Shown in pieces: positions 6,538 to 9,188 of a stretch of 9,188 nucleotides of DNA. The DNA is taken from the NCBI GenBank assembly GCA_023416875.1, contig JAEZGT010000055.1:1-9188 (forward strand), in the 5' to 3' direction. How positions within the stretch are numbered: the first letter of the stretch is position 1; each line of letters opens with the position of its first letter. Origin of the DNA: Pseudomonadota bacterium. Lineage in GTDB: Bacteria > Pseudomonadota > Gammaproteobacteria > Pseudomonadales > Cellvibrionaceae. A program made the position numbers and the translations under genes. The notes under the pieces were generated by a model. It saw only the letters and a list, made by a program, of their open reading frames with translations. It had not been told where the DNA came from and searched no databases.

Positions 6538-7935
6538 ATGTCGTTGCCGTCGTTTTTGATCACTACCGCTGCACCCGCAAGTTCTTCAACTTTTGCCGCT
6601 CCGACCGGCTTTGCCACCAATGCCCGTACTACAGGGGAGGGCGGGGATTTCCGCCACGCCCTTTCGCAGATGACCAGGGGCCAGATAACGAAGGGGCAGA
6701 TGGCAGACGGGACTGCTAGCGCAGCAGCACCTTCACCAGATGCTGACAGCTCATCAGTCAATATCCTGAAAAAGCTCGCCAATGGCGAAATATTAACCCC
6801 GGCGGATCAGGAGCTTCTGCAAAATTTGGTTGCGGAAATGGAGCTGACACCGGAAATCCGCGATGCGCTTGCCATGGTTTTGCAAAATGCCACAGCGAAT
6901 TTGCCGGAATTGGACGCGTCCTTGGAGGGGCAGCCCATGTCCCTCAAAGCGATTGTCGATTTGTTGGCAGGCGGAAAAAACGTGCCGGATGAAAATTCCG
7001 GAGGCGCCACAAATTTGACGGATGAGGAGCTTGCCGCAGACGCGGAGATCAGTCCGTTCCTGTTCTTTAATCCCGCATTATCCAACTTGGGATCGGATGG
7101 ACTGACGGAGCAGGGCATGGATTTGGATTTTGCGCAGCGGACCAAAGTCTTGGAGGGTCTCTCGCTCAGCCTGAGCCAGACCCGACAAGGGATAAATCCG
7201 GATTCCGCGCAGCCCGCAAAAACACTGGATGGCGTGTTAACCAATCAAAGTTTGAGCAATTCGCTGTTAACCGAAGAATCGCCGGACCTCGCGACATCCT
7301 TAGCGGCCAAATTCCTTGCCGGCACATCCGAAGCTACAGGCAAACCGGAGGCCCTCAGCTTTTCCTCTGGCGCTTTTATCCTGGCGGATGCGGCGCAGCC
7401 GGATGACGCTTCCATAGGCCAAACCAGCTTGGCTACAGCGCTGAGCAAATCCGCGCTGGAACAATTTTCCGCTCTGGAACAATCTTCCGCGCTGGCGCCG
7501 AGTCAGTCCATGCGCTTACAGATGGCCTTCGGCAACGCCCAGTGGTCCGAGGCGTTGGCGGAGCGCGCAGCGTGGCTGGCCAGTCAACAGATCCACTCCG
7601 CCGAATTGCAGCTGGACCCGCCAGAATTAGGTCCGCTGCAGGTGAGAATCAGCGTGCATCAGGATCAGGCGGTGGTGAGTTTTGTCAGTGCCAACCCGCA
7701 GGTTCGGGACGCCCTGGACCAGTCCATGGCGCGTCTGCGTGAATTGTTGCAGGACCAAGGTATGCAACTGATGGATGCCGGAGTTTCCGATCAGCGCCGC
7801 GATGATAGTGGTGAAACAGCCGCCACCGATCACGACGAGCAGCAGGGCGCGACAAGTGACATCGCTGCTGAAAATTCCGCAGCGGCGACAGCTGTTGTCC
7901 TTGAGGCGAATTATGGCGTAGACGATTTCGTCTGA
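6538..7935 (+). CDS. fliK: Flagellar hook-length control protein FliK
   Basis: A 465-residue protein exported by the flagellar type III apparatus; FliK measures the hook and switches export from hook to filament subunits. The C-terminal Flg_hook domain (about 333-415) is clear, with WLASQQIHSAELQLDPPELG and then LQVRISVHQDQAVVSF. The first 330 residues are low in complexity and rich in Ala, Ser, Leu, Gln and acidic residues, typical of the poorly conserved ruler part. This part contains internal duplications: TRGQI/TKGQM (46-55), two imperfect 25-residue units (192-216 and 217-241) and LEQFSA/LEQSSA (307-318). The tail after about 420 is acidic and polar. ATG 6538 is preferred over GTG 6505 because of GGAAG at 6527-6531. 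A sigma-54 promoter lies upstream (6453-6468). Confidence 0.9.
   Translation: MSLPSFLITTAAPASSSTFAAPTGFATNARTTGEGGDFRHALSQMTRGQITKGQMADGTASAAAPSPDADSSSVNILKKLANGEILTPADQELLQNLVAEMELTPEIRDALAMVLQNATANLPELDASLEGQPMSLKAIVDLLAGGKNVPDENSGGATNLTDEELAADAEISPFLFFNPALSNLGSDGLTEQGMDLDFAQRTKVLEGLSLSLSQTRQGINPDSAQPAKTLDGVLTNQSLSNSLLTEESPDLATSLAAKFLAGTSEATGKPEALSFSSGAFILADAAQPDDASIGQTSLATALSKSALEQFSALEQSSALAPSQSMRLQMAFGNAQWSEALAERAAWLASQQIHSAELQLDPPELGPLQVRISVHQDQAVVSFVSANPQVRDALDQSMARLRELLQDQGMQLMDAGVSDQRRDDSGETAATDHDEQQGATSDIAAENSAAATAVVLEANYGVDDFV
7111..7260 (+). repeat. Two imperfect 75-base tandem units inside fliK
   Basis: Units 7111-7185 and 7186-7260 each encode 25 residues and share the pattern QG(M/I)(D/N)xDxAQxxKxL(E/D)G. 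DNA identity is only moderate, so the duplication is old. It lies in the FliK ruler region. Confidence 0.65.
7456..7491 (+). repeat. 18-base tandem duplication inside fliK
   Basis: Copies 7456-7473 and 7474-7491 differ at only two of 18 bases. Each encodes LEQxSA. The high identity suggests a recent slippage event. Confidence 0.8.
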
Positions 7936-7951
7936 GCCTTGTGACGTCGCT

Positions 7952-7971
7952 ATGACGCTTTTATGCGTCAT
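7952..7971. repeat. Inverted repeat ATGACGC-N6-GCGTCAT after fliK
   Basis: A perfect 7-bp inverted repeat around TTTTAT starts 17 bases after the fliK stop. Flanking GTGA (7941-7944) and TCAC (7972-7975) could extend the stem across an internal bulge. No T run follows on the + strand, so it is at best a weak terminator. It shares TGACGC/GCGTCA with the repeat at 3596-3612. Confidence 0.55.
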
Positions 7972-8182
7972 TCACGATAATTCCTCCGCACCGCCGGCGG
8001 CACGTCGGCGATGGTCTGCTATCTTTAATTTAGCCGTCTAAGCAGGTCGCCCGCATAGAACAATAAAAACGGGTCGTCCCGCCGACGGCATAATGTCACG
8101 CGCCGTTTCGGCCATTTCTCGATTTGATCTCTGTAATGGTCAGGACCAGGCGTTGACGGGCGAGAAGCAGATTTCCGGCGTT

Positions 8183-8198
8183 TGGCACTGCAATTGCT
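8183..8198 (+). promoter_or_regulatory. Sigma-54 (RpoN) promoter of fliL
   Basis: TGGCAC-N5-TTGCT matches the RpoN consensus almost completely, with GG (8184-8185) and GC (8196-8197) ten bases apart. The predicted start is near 8209, about 32 bases before ATG 8241. It should drive fliL, fliM and whatever follows. Confidence 0.9.
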
Positions 8199-8240
8199 CA
8201 ACCGGTTAGATAAACCACTAATACCGACGGAAATTTGACG

Positions 8241-8738
8241 ATGGCCGATGCCGACAACCAGGAAAAACCTCGAAGCGGGAAAAAGAAACTGATCTTGCTG
8301 TCGGCGGCATTACTTGGCGTCATTGTTATCTCCGTGGGCGGCACCGTGGCCGCGCTGAAATTGCTGGCGCCGCCACCGCCGCCGCCGGAAACGGCGGAAA
8401 ACGCCCAACCAACGCAAACCCCAGCAATCTACTACCCGCTGAAGCCGGCGCTGCTGGTGAATTTTGATGTGCGCGGACGGCAGCGCTTTTTGCAGGCCGA
8501 ATTAACGTTAATGACGCGCGACGGCTCGGTGATCAGCGCCGTGGAATTGCATCAGGCGATGATCCGCAATGCATTGATTATGCTGATCGGCGGCAAGTCT
8601 TTTGAAGATCTGCAAACCGCCGAGGGCAAAGAATTACTGCGGCAGGATTGCCTGCAGGAAATTCAACGTCTGCTGCAACAGGAAATTGGCAATCCCGGTA
8701 TTGAACAGGTTCTATTTACAGATTTTGTCATGCAATAA
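8241..8738 (+). CDS. fliL: Flagellar basal-body-associated protein FliL
   Basis: A 165-residue inner-membrane protein of the FliL family, which surrounds the stators and supports torque. A short charged cytoplasmic start ending in GKKK precedes one membrane helix (about 17-42). A run of six prolines (44-49) and a Gln/Thr/Pro linker follow. The periplasmic FliL domain begins at IYYPLKPALLVNF and ends at the typical C-terminus LFTDFVMQ. Six successive prolines would be expected to need elongation factor P. ATG 8241 is preferred to the in-frame TTG at 8235, because ACGGAAA (8226-8232) is correctly spaced only for the ATG. It follows a sigma-54 promoter and precedes fliM by 85 bases, the conserved order of the fliLMNOPQR operon. 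Confidence 0.93.
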   Translation: MADADNQEKPRSGKKKLILLSAALLGVIVISVGGTVAALKLLAPPPPPPETAENAQPTQTPAIYYPLKPALLVNFDVRGRQRFLQAELTLMTRDGSVISAVELHQAMIRNALIMLIGGKSFEDLQTAEGKELLRQDCLQEIQRLLQQEIGNPGIEQVLFTDFVMQ

Positions 8739-8764
8739 CACGATTTGATGATGCAATACGATTT
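8730..8764 (+). repeat. Short direct repeat spanning the fliL stop codon
   Basis: ATGCAATA-aca-CGATTT (8730-8746) is followed by ATGCAATA-CGATTT (8751-8764). The first copy includes the last two codons and stop of fliL. It looks like a small local duplication with a three-base difference. Confidence 0.5.
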
Positions 8765-8823
8765 TTTGCCGTGCGATAAAAAGGCCATGTGGCCTGACCC
8801 TTTAAGCTGATTTCGAGGTTTTT

Positions 8824-9155
8824 GTGCAGGATTTATTATCCCAAGACGAAATTGACGCGCTTCTTCACGGTGTTGATGACGGCGAAATCGAAACCGAAGG
8901 TGATTTTGATCCCACCGGCGTGCGCGCCTACGATCTCACCAGCCAGGATCGCATCGTCCGCGGGCGCATGCCCACACTGGAAATGATCAACGAACGTTTC
9001 GCTCGCTATACCCGCATCAGTATGTTCAATCTCTTGCGCCGTCCTGCGGATGTGTCAGTGGGCGGCATTCAAATTCAGAAATTCGGCGAATACGTGCACA
9101 CGCTTTACGTGCCCACCAGTTTGAACATGGTGAAATTCCGCCCGCTGCGCGGTAC
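8824..9155 (+). CDS. fliM: Flagellar motor switch protein FliM (5' part only)
   Basis: The first 110 codons of fliM, the C-ring protein that binds phosphorylated CheY and sets rotation direction. The N-terminal CheY-binding segment is MQDLLSQDEIDALLHGVDDG. A variable acidic linker (about 21-35) leads into the conserved middle-domain start SQDRIVRGRMPTLEMINERF and ends with TSLNMVKFRPLRGT. Translation starts at GTG 8824, with GAGG at 8815-8818 five bases upstream. The family is normally over 300 residues. Here true sequence stops at about 9155, where an adapter begins. The frame stays open to 9188, but the residues after RGT (CLLTHLRAHE) come from the adapter and not from FliM. It probably shares the fliL promoter. 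Confidence 0.95.
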
Positions 9156-9188
9156 CTGTCTCTTAACACATCTCCGAGCCCACGAGAC
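9156..9188. other. Illumina Nextera transposase adapter (sequencing artefact)
   Basis: The last 33 bases match the reverse complement of the 34-base Nextera read-2 transposase adapter, with one T missing in the mosaic-end part (CTTA-ACACATCT instead of CTTATACACATCT). The following CCGAGCCCACGAGAC (9174-9188) is exact. It starts inside a conserved fliM codon and ends at the window edge, as expected for an untrimmed read at a contig end. Confidence 0.97.

Larger units (their letters stand above)
7936..8240. other. 305-base gap between fliK and fliL
   Basis: No protein gene is visible on either strand. The gap holds a 7-bp inverted repeat just after the fliK stop (7952-7971), a CCGCCGGCGG palindrome (7991-8000), a small CGGG-TCGT-CCCG hairpin (8070-8081) and the sigma-54 promoter of fliL (8183-8198). 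About 180 bases between the repeats and the promoter (8001-8182) would suit activator binding, but no site was identified with confidence. Confidence 0.7.

Noticed and set aside
8139..8157. GTCA-N11-TGAC inverted repeat upstream of the fliL promoter as a FleQ site
   Set aside because: The arms are short and the spacing is longer than in the FleQ consensus known from P. aeruginosa (GTCA-N6-TGAC), so it cannot be supported.
8782..8795. AGGCC-ATGT-GGCCT hairpin before fliM as a terminator
   Set aside because: The stem is only five pairs and no T run follows directly. A terminator between fliL and fliM would also be unexpected in this conserved operon.
9156..9188. Apparent novel C-terminal sequence or frameshift in FliM
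   Set aside because: The divergent residues are encoded by a sequencing adapter, not by genomic DNA.

Overview
The window is a stretch of a gammaproteobacterial chromosome of moderately high GC. It carries polar-flagellum structural genes and, directly in front of them, a dense block of signalling genes. The FliM start (LSQDEIDALLHGVDDG), the RpoN-type promoters before fliK and fliL, and an HsbA/HsbR/HptB-like switch all point to Pseudomonadales or a relative such as the Cellvibrio/Saccharophagus group. Genus cannot be fixed from this sequence. All genes read on the + strand.

Layout. Positions 2-49 may hold the last codons of an unidentified upstream gene. Positions 77-2971 encode a large soluble GAF-GAF-PAS-PAS-PAS histidine kinase without a receiver domain. 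A single-domain CheY-like response regulator follows (GTG start, 3068-3448). Next is a 444-base gene-free stretch (3449-3892). Its second half is strongly self-complementary, ends in a terminator-like hairpin, and runs into a perfect 14-bp palindrome. Then come a STAS anti-sigma-factor antagonist (3893-4201, HsbA-like), a receiver-PP2C phosphatase-HATPase protein (4336-6054, HsbR-like) and an Hpt phosphotransfer protein (6072-6416, HptB-like). The flagellar genes follow: fliK (6538-7935), fliL (8241-8738) and the beginning of fliM (8824 onward). Sigma-54 -24/-12 elements lie before fliK (6453-6468) and fliL (8183-8198).

How the genes may work together. In Pseudomonas aeruginosa, HptB phosphorylates HsbR. 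HsbR sets the phosphorylation state of the STAS protein HsbA, which partitions between the anti-FliA factor FlgM and a diguanylate cyclase and so switches between swimming and attachment. The same three modules occur here in the order STAS, receiver-phosphatase-kinase, Hpt, immediately before fliK. The kinase without a receiver and the stand-alone receiver protein upstream could be the split equivalent of the hybrid kinases that feed HptB elsewhere. That link is inferred from gene order only.

The right end of the window is not biological. The last 33 bases (9156-9188) match the Illumina Nextera transposase adapter apart from one missing base. The fliM reading frame is therefore cut at about codon 111 by an untrimmed adapter at a contig end, and the apparent change of protein sequence there is an artefact.
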